64,000 nt of DNA from Heligmosomoides polygyrus polygyrus (Eukaryota > Nematoda > Chromadorea > Rhabditida > Heligmosomidae). Each line of letters opens with the position of its first letter. The stretch's first letter is position 1. Made by a program: the position numbers and the translations under genes. This document shows, one piece after another, positions 54,180 through 64,000 of the stretch. The notes below the pieces were generated by a model. The model saw only the letters and a program-made list of their open reading frames with translations, did not search any database and was not told the DNA's origin. Where the stretch lies: the NCBI GenBank assembly GCA_947396885.1, contig OX377202.1, forward strand, positions 31,053,407-31,117,406. Reading direction: 5' to 3'.

Positions 54180-54785
54180 GAGACAGATTTTAGACGAATT
54201 GGCCCATATGACAGCGTCTCTGATCATCGTACGTCGACGAAGCTCGAGCTCCGGAGGCCTCCTCTCAATTGCGTGAATAGTGACGAGTCGAGAGTCGCCG
54301 TTGCTATTCGTTCTGCTTTCGAATCGTCCACGTTTCTGAGGCGTACGCTAGCGCAGGAACAGTGAAATCAGGAGGAGAGCCTGGAGCCTGAAGTTCTTCT
54401 TCTTTGAAAGACTTCTTCGATGCTGTTGAAGCTCCTCCTGCCCTGCTCAGGCGCTAGGTCGTTGGCCATGTTGACTTCACGATCCAGGTACACGTAGCTG
54501 CCTCGTTCGAAAGCGCGCAGTGATGATTCTGTCGTTTACTGGCTCCCAACTAACTAGAGAATTTGAAGCTCGTTTGCTAAGACTCCTCTTTCATGCCTCC
54601 TTTCTGGACCAGAGAACAGGACAGTTTTGCCATCACTAATCAAGCGTCCACATCCGGTCCATCGAACCTCACTGATTCCGAGAATGTCTAGGCCGTAAAT
54701 ATCGAATTCCTGGAGGAGTTGGGCGAGACGCCCAGTTTGGTGAAGCGTGCGTATGTTCCAGGTATACGAGTGATCTTCTTCGGAC
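54180..54785 (-). pseudogene. RTE relic, endonuclease start joined to C-terminal part
   Basis: On the minus strand: YTWNIRTLHQTGRLAQLLQE, DILGISEVRWTGCGRLISDG and TVLFSGPERRHERGV (endonuclease), then at about 54530 a jump to RGSYVYLDREVNMANDLAPE of the C-terminal RT region. The RT core is deleted. Confidence 0.65.
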
Positions 54786-55239
54786 AGAAAACCGAATCCA
54801 GTATCAGGTCTCCCTTCACAAAGGTCGGCTTCGATTTTGCCTTTTCAGCAGTATCCATATAGTCCATCGCTTCTGTAGCATAATGGTTTTTTTACGGGGA
54901 CGGGTTGCTGGCCCGTCGCCCAACCCTCCTCCTTTTTCATCGGGGCTTGGGACCGGCAAAGGCGGAGTTACTGTCACGTGGTCGTTTATAGTAATAGCAA
55001 GAATAATATCCACATTGACAGCGCTAGGCAAATATGGTTGTTTTTTGGATATTACTGACATTCCTTGCTTGACTTACCAGCTTAAAAGGAGAAGTATAGA
55101 TTAGCAAATGGTGCAGAGCTTCGAGCTAGCAATTTTAGGAGAAGACAGCCGCAGATGTGTTGATGCAATATGTCGGCAGCAAAATTCGTGGACTCTCAAG
55201 CGTCTTCAACAAAAGTGTTTAGCAACAAACAACAAGTAG

Positions 55240-55505
55240 CAATTTTCAATCAAAGTAATATCCCTTGGAAGGCAGGACTGCTTCCCATTTGTCAGGTAAG
55301 TGGTCCTTCCCATAGCTGTAGAAATCTTCTGCTTTTGAGGCCAAGAAACCTCCGAGGTGCATTTCAAATTATAAATCGCCTTCCAACCAAATGGGCTGCA
55401 GCTAGCTAAGAAGGTGGTAGTCACACGGCCTGAGCTGTAAGCTGGGTGAGTTAGACGCTCCCAGCCGAGGTCTTCGGTTTTTTGAAGCGTCCGATCCACG
55501 ATGTG
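55240..55505 (-). pseudogene. mariner transposase 3' relic
   Basis: The minus frame ends with LQKTEDLGWERLTHPAYS and related C-terminal mariner sequence with stops and shifts. 55242-55380 is the inverted match of 55800-55975. 54790-55240 has no recognisable gene. Confidence 0.55.
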
Positions 55506-55654
55506 CGATCCTGCGTTATCTTGCTGAAAGATAATGCCACTCCTGTAAAGCTATCTGATCCGATTCTGGCGGAGATCGACCTAGGCGCGGTCATGTTGAG
55601 GAGAGTAGATGTCTCAGCGTAAAAACGAGCACTGCTCCTGTTGAGCTCCCATAA

Positions 55655-55975
55655 GTTAGCACCAATCTTGACACCACCAAGCGGAGAGCACTTCGCGAAC
55701 TGGACGCTTCAAAAATTGAACACCTTGAGTGGGAGTGTCTAACTCATCCACCTTAAAGCTCAGGAAGTCACCGAGAGACCACCACCTTTTCAGCTCGATG
55801 CAGCACTTTTGGTTGGGGGGCGATTTATTAAGGTGGACCAGGCCAAAATGCACCTCCATGGTTTCTTGGCCATAAGAGCAGAAGAATTCTACGTGGGATG
55901 GACCAGCTACCAGATAAGTGGGAAGCAGTCCTGTGTTCCGAGAGATCTCATTTTGATTAAAGGTTGTTAACTGTC
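55655..55975 (+). pseudogene. mariner relic, inverted partner
   Basis: Carries the same stretch as 55242-55380 in opposite orientation ('tggtttcttggccataagag', 'gtgggaagcagtcctgtg'), giving a palindromic pair of relics. Confidence 0.5.
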
Positions 55976-56368
55976 ATTTGTCAATAATTACTTTTGTTGA
56001 AAATTTTTGGGAGTCCACGAACTTAGTTGCCTACCTAATAGAAAGGCAAACTTATACCTTAAATTGAGCCATGCGAAAATGACACGGTGGCTGGTTAGGA
56101 ACTGTTTTTGCAAAACACTTTCTCGAGAACGGCTCTCGCGCCAGCATTGCTCTAAATGCAAGATTCTCCACTACATATGTATCCTGTCATTGGAAGCACT
56201 GTCTATTTGACGCTTCAGGGCAATCAGTGTCCTGCATTTGTCCGGCTCAAAACAGACACGGCGTAGCCGACTCTTGAACCCAGATATCGTTAATCTCCGC
56301 GAACCGGTTCACGTCGTAGGCGTTCGAGCCACATATGGGTCGTCGCGGTCGCCTTCTCCTGTGTTCGC

Positions 56369-59300
56369 ATGGTTGTGGCGAAGCTAGTGCGCGCCAAGTT
56401 CGTCGGGCGACTACTCTTCATCGTCGCTGTCATCCTCTTCGCCACACTTGCTCTCTACGGCCATCTTCGATTAATTGGTTCGTCGACAGGCTTCTGACGC
56501 TTTTTCGCGGCAACAATTCACCAAGCACCGCATACTGTGATACTCTATACATTTGGAAAGACAAATGTCCTTCCATATCCGTACTTTTGAAAGCTTCAAA
56601 CACCAGATTTCATAAATTCTAGTCGATTCCTATGGAATGACAGTTTTCGAGGGGAGACGTTGCAGAATAACGGGCAGTTCTTGAGAACAAATCATGAACG
56701 TAGAAGGATGAATGCAGTTTCAATTAGGAATGACCCTGACGCAGAGTTTGAAGTCTTTGCTCTATTTTTTTCCATTTAATAATCGCAGAAACGGTACTGA
56801 TTTCACAAAAACGGGACTATGGCGACAACAAAGAACATACTATATGTTGCCGTAAGCAGCCTTCGCAGGGTCTCTAAGCAATATTTTGTGGCCTATCTTC
56901 TCCAGTCTTTCTATCCTATCGGACTGTTTTTGAATCCGAGTGTTCAGGTTTTTGATTATACCCATAATAAGGGACAGGTTCTCCTTGATGGCTATTAGTT
57001 GTATAGTGTTCTCCCTAATTGCCTCCATCTCGGCGTCCGCAACAGCTTTCTCTCTGATTCCCTCCCTTGGAGATGTCCGAGCGTTACGTTTTGCGTTGAC
57101 CCGCACCAATCGTTTAAGTGGGACTGCCGTAGTCATCTGCACGACGTCACGATTTGTACGGAAAAAGGCGTCACAGTATGATTCAGTGATGCCATCCTCG
57201 TTCGCTAACGTTCCGAAGCGACGAACATTCCAAGTGGAGAAAAAGTCCAATTCAGTCATCACTGTAGAGGTAGCGGGGTTGAGCCGCCAGTGATGCTGTA
57301 TATGAAAATATGCTGAAAGAACATACTGATCATACTCCGGTTAGTTCGTGCGACACAAAATGATTTAGGATTTTCGATTAGAGGTTCTTCTAAGCCCCTC
57401 GTGTAGTCTAATCAAAAATTGTCTCAACGCTGGGGTTTAGTCAGTCTGCACTATATGTATTTGTGCTGTCGGAATTTTTTCGAATACTCGAGTAGTTTCG
57501 AGTGCTTACAATTTTCGATTATGCGAATTCGAATACATTCGAAAAAACGGACTCTTTGATTATTAGACTTCGAATATTCGAATTCGAACGAAAATCATTC
57601 TGGCGCCTATTTGAAAAGATCATTTGAGCACAACTGTACCAACACAGTCCGGTTAGCAAAGCAAGACGTTTTCAGAAGTCTTGCTTTAAACCGATTCATC
57701 CTTGCGCTTGGTTCTACGAAATTTTTTCATTGTTCATTTGTACTTCAATTGTATCAAAAGCTCTGTCTTGCACTGCAGGCATATCAATTTGATTAAATTT
57801 CCGGAATTCCTTTCAGATGTTAAGGTGTGGTTGTTTTGTGGTGTTCGAGAAAGGAGAAATTACGAATGCGCTCAGGGCATTTCATTTTGTAGCTTAAAAA
57901 CCTGCCATTTTCACACAGCACATATCCTGTATCGTCTGTCGTCTTCCTAGAAGCAGCACAGCGATGAAAATTAGCTGAGAAATTGCGTAGTAACACCATC
58001 CTTCCTACTTCATTCCGTTCGCGACACTGCTGGTTACACTGTGAGAGCATTTTATTTTTGTCCTTGCCTCACCAGTGCAACCGTTGCATGTAATGTACTG
58101 TTTCCCGGTAGTCAGAAGAACTATTAGGTTGGTGCATAAGTTCTCGGACATTTGGGGCATGAAATATTTATTATCACAACACACGAACAACAATACCAAG
58201 TCATTTGAAATAACCACCCTTTACATCAATTGACTTTCGCCAACGTGCTGGTAAGTCATGGAGCCTTTTCTCCAAAACGTGGCCGGTTGTGATTCGAAAA
58301 ATGTGAGCAGTGCCTCCTTGACATCCTCTCGGTTCCTAGATTGCTGGCCGTCCAAATAGCGTTGAAGGCTTGAAAACAAATGATAATCAGGAGGAGCGAG
58401 ATCTGGTGAGTAAGGTGGATGTGGAAGAACGGTCCATCCGTAGTCCTCCAACTCAGCCGTCGCTCTAGCAATATGCGGTCTTAGCGTTGTCGTGTTGAAA
58501 ATACACCTTCACTTGCTCTCCTCGTGTGGTTTGAAGGGGCCCTCAACTTCCTCAGTTGGTAACGTAAACCTCTGCCGTCACTGTAGTCCCTTCGTCCAGC
58601 AGCTCCCAGTATTCTACGCCAAGAACGCTCCACCAAATGCATAGCATCACTATTTTCACGTGAAGGTCGGGTTTCGAAACGTCTTCTGCCTCTCCAGTTG
58701 CGTCAACCTACTGTGCACGCTGGTGATAATTAGAGTAGAGTATCCACTTCTCATCCCCGGTGACAAGGTTGTCCAGCCATCCGTGGGTACGACTGAGGGT
58801 AAGAAGAGACAGAGCGACATTGGCTATGCGATCCATGTCATGTTGTGTCAAGTCGTGAGGTACCCTGCTACCCAATTTTTGCACCTTGCCAGTCGACTTC
58901 AATCCTCGAACGACTGTTGAGTGACTAACGCCAAGAGTGCTTGATAGTTCGCGAGTGGTTTGGTATGGGTCCGCTTCCACTCTACTTCGGAGGCCATCCA
59001 AATCCAGTGTGATCGGGCGCCCTTGTTCATTATCTCCAACGGAGAATTCGCCAACTGCAAACTTCGAGAACCACTGGTACACAGTACTTCGAGCAGGAGC
59101 ACTCTCGTTGTAAACATCCTTCAGGCGATGATACGATTCGTTGGCATTGCAGGAGTAACATGACGTGCCGAATATGCGTCTCAGTTGGGATGAATTGCTT
59201 AGCCATAATAGCTGACGTTAACAACGCAGGAGTAAATGTTAGAAACAGTTTTGTAGCACTTTCCTTTCTCTATCGATCGATCATTTACGCGTTGACAATG

Positions 59301-61759
59301 TGAGAAATTTGGCGGGAAAATGCGCTTTCAATTCAGAAGGGATCAAATGTCCGAGAACTTATGCACCAACCTAATAGATCTTGTATGAGAAGTCAATGCC
59401 CAAAATCAGACAGTCAGACATCTTAAGTCAAGAACCTACATAGTGAACATACGGCCTGGAAGGTAAGCATTCGAAGTAGAATTTCCAACGATGTGTAGCG
59501 GAAAACGTGCACCTTGTGTCAAGATTCAGAAAACGTATCCGAGATGTCATACAACCAGTTTTCGATGTGGTGCATGACATGTGGTACACTTCCTCCAACT
59601 TGTATTCTTTAATTTTATATCCTCAATGGGCGACTTTGGGCAAGCGTCTTCCATCTTCTGAAATTTGGTACACGACTTCTAGGGCTTGTCTTCTGCTTTT
59701 GGACAATCGGGGTTGTCACCTTAGGCATGACCGTTTGACCGTTGGTCATTTTCTCCGCCTTCACTCATTCCTTTAAGCGTGGGATCCTATGTCTGACTTC
59801 AAACGAAGTCTGCTCAGAAACTACGGTACAGGTCTTGAATTCGTTAGAAGGATAAATACCATTTTCGAAAAGCTAGCTCTAACCTACTAACCGTAGAATT
59901 GTAAACAATTCCCTCTTCTTGCTAAACGTTGTAAAGACTTTTATAAAGCTACTGCAAGGAGAACAGTAGTGGAGCTAGACAATTACCTTATCACCAAACT
60001 CCACCTATGAATAGCGCGGTTGTGCTCCCATGCGGAATATTCCTCATCACTGAATTAAAATCCCATGCACTATTTTAGGTCAGATAACATTGGTTTCGAT
60101 ACCTATGGCACAGTTCTGAGGCCCACTACGTTGGACATACATTGCAGGAGATATGCAAACTCGCTCAATTATTTTTACTTTCATTGTTTTAAAACTGATT
60201 CTGTACACACACGAATAAGCCTAGAACATCTTGCCAAATGTCTTCAATAATAGAGTGCACCTTCCAATGCAGCATACTCCATCTTACCGCCTGTGCATTC
60301 TCAAGACGAACTTATATCATACAAATGCCTCGGTTGCAACAGCTCTGAATGCAAGCAGCCGGACGAATACATGTATGATTAGATTTCAGTCAAACTCTGA
60401 GATACTTCTTAGTAATTTCTTTGCTATTCGTTAAGGATAAAAGGATAAAGGACAGCGTTATTCAATTCCTTTTGGGATGTGCCACGCATTTTACTTCTAT
60501 GGTCATCATGGAGGCTATTTGAACGCGTATTTGCCCATATAACGATTTCACGAGTTGCGCTCACCAACCGATGAAAAAGTCAGTGCTCTTCCCTAAAATA
60601 TTTTAAATTTAAACCTTTATTGAAACTTTTTAAAAGTTTGCATTATTTTTTCTCCACATATGAATACCGACCACGAGGTAAAAATCATTTTTCGATCAAA
60701 AAGCACATTTCGGTTGCCGGACAGGTCTCACACCCAGGCTACCTACATTTTGCTCTCCTCCTATGTCGTTTTTCGGAAGCATCCACTACGTACTTCGCAG
60801 TTCTACATGCGCCGAGCACGAATGCAAAGTCCGTGACGGAGCTGAGGAAAAGTTCGCAGCTGATCGAGAAGTCGGTGTTCCTTCGCTATGGCGACGCAGA
60901 TCCGCTCACCATTTTCTCCGCCTTCGCTCATTCCGATGGAATTACAGTTATCATCGCGTCGTACGGATTTTTCATGTGGGTTTTCAAGTGATCAGAAATC
61001 AGCTCGTGTCTAAAGCCTGCACATAACGGCGCTGTTTCTGCGTGATGCCCTAAAATGGATTCGAAAACACCGAAGTGAGCTTTCTAACCGTCGTTCTTCA
61101 GGCGACGTATATTCTGTCGAGTGTTCGATGCCAGAAGGCACGAAATCTTACCAGCTGCGCAGTCACTCATCTTCCCCGAGTACATGGTGCGATGTCCAGC
61201 AGACGATCGTGCTCGGTTTATGGCACTGTCGCTGAACGCCGACGACCTCGTCTCGTCGAAGGAAATGCACGCGATCAACATCCAAGGCAAAGGTTGGCAC
61301 GGCTTCTGCAGAGACATGGCCGAGACGCGACCGCAAGTCAACTTGAATGGCCAGGGCTAGATTCTAAAAAAGGGGAATGGATGTGTAGTGGCCATTGTTT
61401 GTTTGTTAGGCATTTATTCATTCACCTGCTTAATTCAACTTTTAGTTAAAATCTGACCGGGGAGATTCTTGTCTCAGGCTTGTCTGAACGGAAAGAGTCA
61501 ATAACGCTGTAAGAATATTCACTCTTCGAACAGTAGAAAAGAGTGTTCTAACCGGTAATGGTAGAAGAAGTGCTATTTGCTGAATATTTTCATTTGGGAC
61601 ATTCCTTATTTCGACGTCAATCCTGGAATTACTCAAACATTATTTCTAGGTAATAGGAAGCCCGAGAAAGCTTTCCTTAGCGTATGCTTGGCACCACTGT
61701 GGGGAAACACTCCGAAATGGTTGTTGCTGATCGAGTTCATCGAGTACTACAAATTGCAG
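56369..61759 (+). CDS. GT92 family glycosyltransferase, 5' part (type II membrane protein)
   Basis: GT92 (DUF23) enzymes such as C. elegans GALT-1 add galactose to glycan fucose in the Golgi (family knowledge). The first exon from 56369 encodes a short basic tail and a signal anchor (RLLFIVAVILFATLALYGHL); its donor (near 56478) is uncertain. Later exons are 60738-60960, 61102-61292 and 61650-61759, and they join in frame. Signatures: LTIFSAFAHSDGITVIIAS, IFCRVFDARRHEI, SLIFPEYMVRCP, then FLSVCLAPLWGNTPKW and LLLIEFIEYYKLQ, the start of the GT92 catalytic domain. No further exon is recognisable to 64000, so the gene continues beyond the window or is disrupted. The 4.2-kb first intron holds a mariner. 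Linking the 56369 exon to the rest is inference from phase and topology. Confidence 0.7.
56840..57262 (-). CDS. hypothetical 140-codon ORF, basic and coiled-coil-like
   Basis: Minus ORF, possibly an exon or a retroelement fragment. The C-terminal half is heptad-like (IIKNLNTRIQKQSDRIERL), and the N-terminal part contains STWNVRRFG. It matches no family I recognise. It sits inside the large GT92 intron. Confidence 0.25.
   Translation of the reverse strand: MMTELDFFSTWNVRRFGTLANEDGITESYCDAFFRTNRDVVQMTTAVPLKRLVRVNAKRNARTSPREGIREKAVADAEMEAIRENTIQLIAIKENLSLIMGIIKNLNTRIQKQSDRIERLEKIGHKILLRDPAKAAYGNI
57300..58120. other. GT92 intron, no recognisable feature
   Basis: AT-rich; a short palindrome-rich stretch ('gaatattcgaattcga') lies near 57570. 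No gene. Confidence 0.4.
58124..59374 (-). mobile_element. mariner transposon with matching terminal repeats
   Basis: The ends TTAGGTTGGTGCATAAGTTC and its exact complement at 59347-59374 are flanked by TA on both sides. The length of 1251 bp is normal for mariner. It belongs to the group whose termini begin with this 'TTAGGTTGGTGCA' sequence. Confidence 0.92.
58221..59210 (-). pseudogene. mariner transposase, frameshifted
   Basis: Reading from 59210 down: MAKQFIPTETHIRHVMLL, then after a shift VYQWFSKFAVGEFSVGDNEQ, the helix-turn-helix region TTRELSSTLGVSHSTVVRGL, first catalytic Asp in LVTGDEKWILYSNY, then after further shifts GWTVLPHPPYSPDLAPPDYH with the third Asp region of the DD34D triad. 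At least three frames are needed, so no active protein is expected. Confidence 0.88.
59380..60430. other. GT92 intron, no recognisable gene
   Basis: Only short unassigned ORFs are present. Confidence 0.4.
60433..60600 (-). repeat. SINE copy, truncated
   Basis: 'aaggataaaggacagcgtta' and 'ttttgggatgtgccacgcat' match the SINE tail in reverse orientation. It stops before the tRNA-like head. It lies about 140 bp before the second GT92 exon. Confidence 0.55.
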
Positions 61760-62692
61760 GTTGGTTTCTGATGAACTGCGATTGCGCTTCATTTCACCTT
61801 GGCACGTACCCTTAATACGCCTTCGTTATTAAAACCGCTGTATTGTTCTGAAACTGATTTATTCTAACGTCAGCGAAAAATAGAAAAAAATGAAAATAAA
61901 ATAAAAATGAAGGGAAGTAGAGCGCTTGCGATATTGACAGGCCTTCGATTCCTGGCTCGCTGAGCTAAAATTCACTATAACCTGAAGCCCTGTAATACGC
62001 GTTGTGTAACAAGGAAAAACCCCATACTCCGCGTCACAAGCTATTTATGCCTCTTAAATAACGAATTGTTAAATATGGAATATTGTCGATAGTAAACGAG
62101 GTTCTCAAAAGCAAAATTTTCTACAGAACTATGTCTTCAATGAAAATGTTTTTTTTGCCAGTGGCAAAAACAACTCTAACTTATGAACTCCATCTAAAAG
62201 TATGAAAATGACTATCTCTGAAAGCGGCGAGAAGGACATGTCAGACATTTCAGCCAACGCCAAAAGTCTCGCTCCTGAAGAAGCTCTCCAAACCTTGCAG
62301 AAACGCCTATCGTGGAATGGAGAATTGTACCATTGGTATCAAGAGATCATGTTTTACGTCAAACGTTGCAATCCATCTCACCCGGTCACTACTTTGAGAA
62401 ATTGCCTTCTCATACTGAACTACAATCCCTGCCCTAGCTTGTTTCATTTAATTTTATTTAGGAGTCTCAGCCAATTTTCTGATCGCTGACGACTTAGCAC
62501 TACAACAGCCTCGATAATACCAAAGAATAGATTAGCATGCAGCTAACGCTTATCCGATTCACGTGGTGTTTTCCCTCTGTCATTCTCTTAGGTCAGGAGA
62601 CATTTCTTTCCATACAAGATGCGTTTCTGGCTGCAAGTTGAGGAGCTCTCCAAGGTGGAAATGATCTTTGAATGCAGGACAACTATTGGAAA
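61760..62692. other. no recognisable gene
   Basis: A 95-codon plus ORF at 62202-62489 has a coding-like composition (ISANAKSLAPEEALQTLQKR) but no family I recognise, and it does not match the expected next GT92 exon. Confidence 0.3.
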
Positions 62693-63515
62693 TTTATTTA
62701 TTTATTTATTTATTTATTCATGACGTGAGCTAAGGCCACACGTGAAAATACAATGTTAGAATAAAAACGCATAAACTCAATCAACCGAAGGCACTCATTG
62801 CATACGCAAAAGCAGCTTCTTGAAACCGTGCAAGGATAGACCTAAGGCTTCCTCATTTGTGCTCAAAATGTGGTTGAACTCCTTTAAATTTCTGTAGGTG
62901 AAAAAGCTTGCTCGGGCTCGTGATTTCGCCACCGAAACATAAAGTCTGAGCTTCCCTCTTATGTTTCTTGTCAGCCTAGTGCCAAAAAAGTTGAGTGGGT
63001 TTATAGAAACCCTACCAGTGAGTATCTTAAACATCATGAGGAGGTCAGCTCTTTTCCTTCTTATGAAAAGGCTTGGTAATCCTAACATCTCCGCTCCTTC
63101 GGCACCATTTGGCATCTGATAATAGTTATTCCCGTAGCTCCTCATCATCAGCTTACGAGTGAAACTATTCTGAACATTTTCTAGAAGAAGAATGTTTTTT
63201 CTCTTCGAAGGATTGAAAACTGTTGTTCCACACTCTACCATGGGTCTCACATATGTCTTATACGCCCGCAGAAGGATTTGAGGATCTCTGCTCTTCAGTG
63301 CTTTAAAAAGGTTGTAGATGCGGTAGTTAGCTTTCTTGGTCAATGCTTTATGATGCAGGTCAAAACTGAGGTCCTTAGATATTAGGAAGCCAAGATCACG
63401 AATGTCAGCAGTTGTTCCTAATGTGACACCTCTTAGCTTGCAAGATGGGGTTACGACAGTGCGATTGGTCCCAATGACAAAACATTTAGATTTTTCTGCT
63501 GCTAGAGGTAATTCA
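62693..63515 (-). pseudogene. CR1-like LINE 3' end, longest copy
   Basis: Minus ORF 63580-62795 encodes the region after the RT core: ADIRDLGFLISKDLSFD, ILLRAYKTYVRPMVECGTTV, LLLENVQNSFTRKLMMR and LGLPSLFIRRKRADLLMMFK, ending HGFKKLLLRMQ. An (AAAT)n tail at 62693-62722 marks the 3' terminus. The RT active site is missing; 5'-truncated at about 63515. Best template for the relics at 14718 and 29905. Confidence 0.82.
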
Positions 63516-63557
63516 CATTTGAAAATTGAAAAAAGGAAATTGATGCACAATAAAGAT

Positions 63558-63845
63558 AAAAAGGTAAAGGATGCTGTCAATCAATCATTTTGGGATGCGC
63601 CACGCATCTAACATCTACTCGATATCGTGGAGACAACTCGAATTGAGTTTTTTGCCTTTGCAGTGACCTGCCGTAGCTATCCATGAAAGAATCAGTGTTT
63701 TATCCTTCCCAGACAATTCTGGTATCAATTTACCGACCCTGGATAGATGGTAGACTTGATTGGATCGGGCGGGAAATCCGAACCTGGTATCGATGGACGC
63801 GACACCTGGCACCCCTCCAACTACCCTTCATGCGCCCTCGGACAC
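63558..63845 (-). repeat. tRNA-derived SINE, near full length
   Basis: Reverse orientation: tail 'aaggtaaaggatgctgtcaa', body 'ttttgggatgcgccacgcat', B box 'gggaaatccgaacctggta' (complement of ggttcggattt). It abuts the truncated 5' end of the CR1-like fragment. 63846-64000 holds nothing recognisable. Confidence 0.7.
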
Positions 63846-64000
63846 TATACCAAGTTTGAAAAGAAACTCGGAAAATGTAGACTGGCCGCTTTCTGAGGCA
63901 ACTTTTATTTCAATAGCAAGCTCGCTTGCATGTCTTGGAAGGCGTCTTCAATCAAACGAATGATAGGGCTTACTATACCTGGTTACACTGCCACTTGTGT

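Overview
The window looks like a nematode chromosome segment, most likely from a clade V strongylid such as a hookworm. Three things point this way: single-copy genes with close Caenorhabditis counterparts (laat-1, arc-1/TRIM23); small exons with gt..ag introns and acceptors like tttcag; and intergenic and intronic DNA packed with RTE, CR1-like, Penelope-like, mariner and SINE sequence. The species assignment is inference. There is no bacterial-style operon.

Host genes, left to right. (1) 386-8711 (+): the 3' half of an ABCC/MRP-type ABC transporter, 13 exons. (2) 18357-23839 (-): a complete 7-exon laat-1 (lysosomal Lys/Arg exporter), 304 aa. (3) 28551-35513 (+): a complete 14-exon arc-1/TRIM23-type gene (RING, B-box, coiled coil, ARF-like GTPase domain), 529 aa. 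(4) 44462-45256 (-): a small three-exon gene of unknown function, divergent from (5). (5) 45444-47966 (+): a DZIP1/Iguana-like ciliary gene. Genes 4 and 5 share a 187-bp intergenic region with a perfect match to the C. elegans X-box (RFX/DAF-19) consensus. (6) 56369 to at least 61759 (+): a GT92 glycosyltransferase, 5' part only. Exon models for genes 1-3 close in frame at every junction. Genes 4-6 are partly tentative.

Mobile DNA fills the rest. A Penelope-like retroelement at about 36955-40100 carries its GIY-YIG endonuclease on the N-terminal side of the reverse transcriptase (the permuted, Naiad-like order) and has two frameshifts. An RTE element lies at 49935-52873, with RTE relics near 11.5, 15.3-16.4, 32.6-33.2 and 53.7-54.8 kb. 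CR1-like 3' ends lie at 14.7, 29.9 and 62.7 kb. A mariner with near-identical terminal repeats but a broken transposase lies at 58124-59374, and opposed mariner relics at 55.2-56.0 kb. A tRNA-derived SINE family has about a dozen copies on both strands. Several palindromic MITE families are present, and a 0.5-kb-armed foldback at 40.8-42.3 kb.

The most unusual items are the permuted Penelope-like element, a head-to-head pair of tRNA-like sequences inserted in a SINE with a 12-bp target duplication, the shared X-box promoter, an RTE-endonuclease/CR1-RT junction, and perfect hairpins inside RTE relics.
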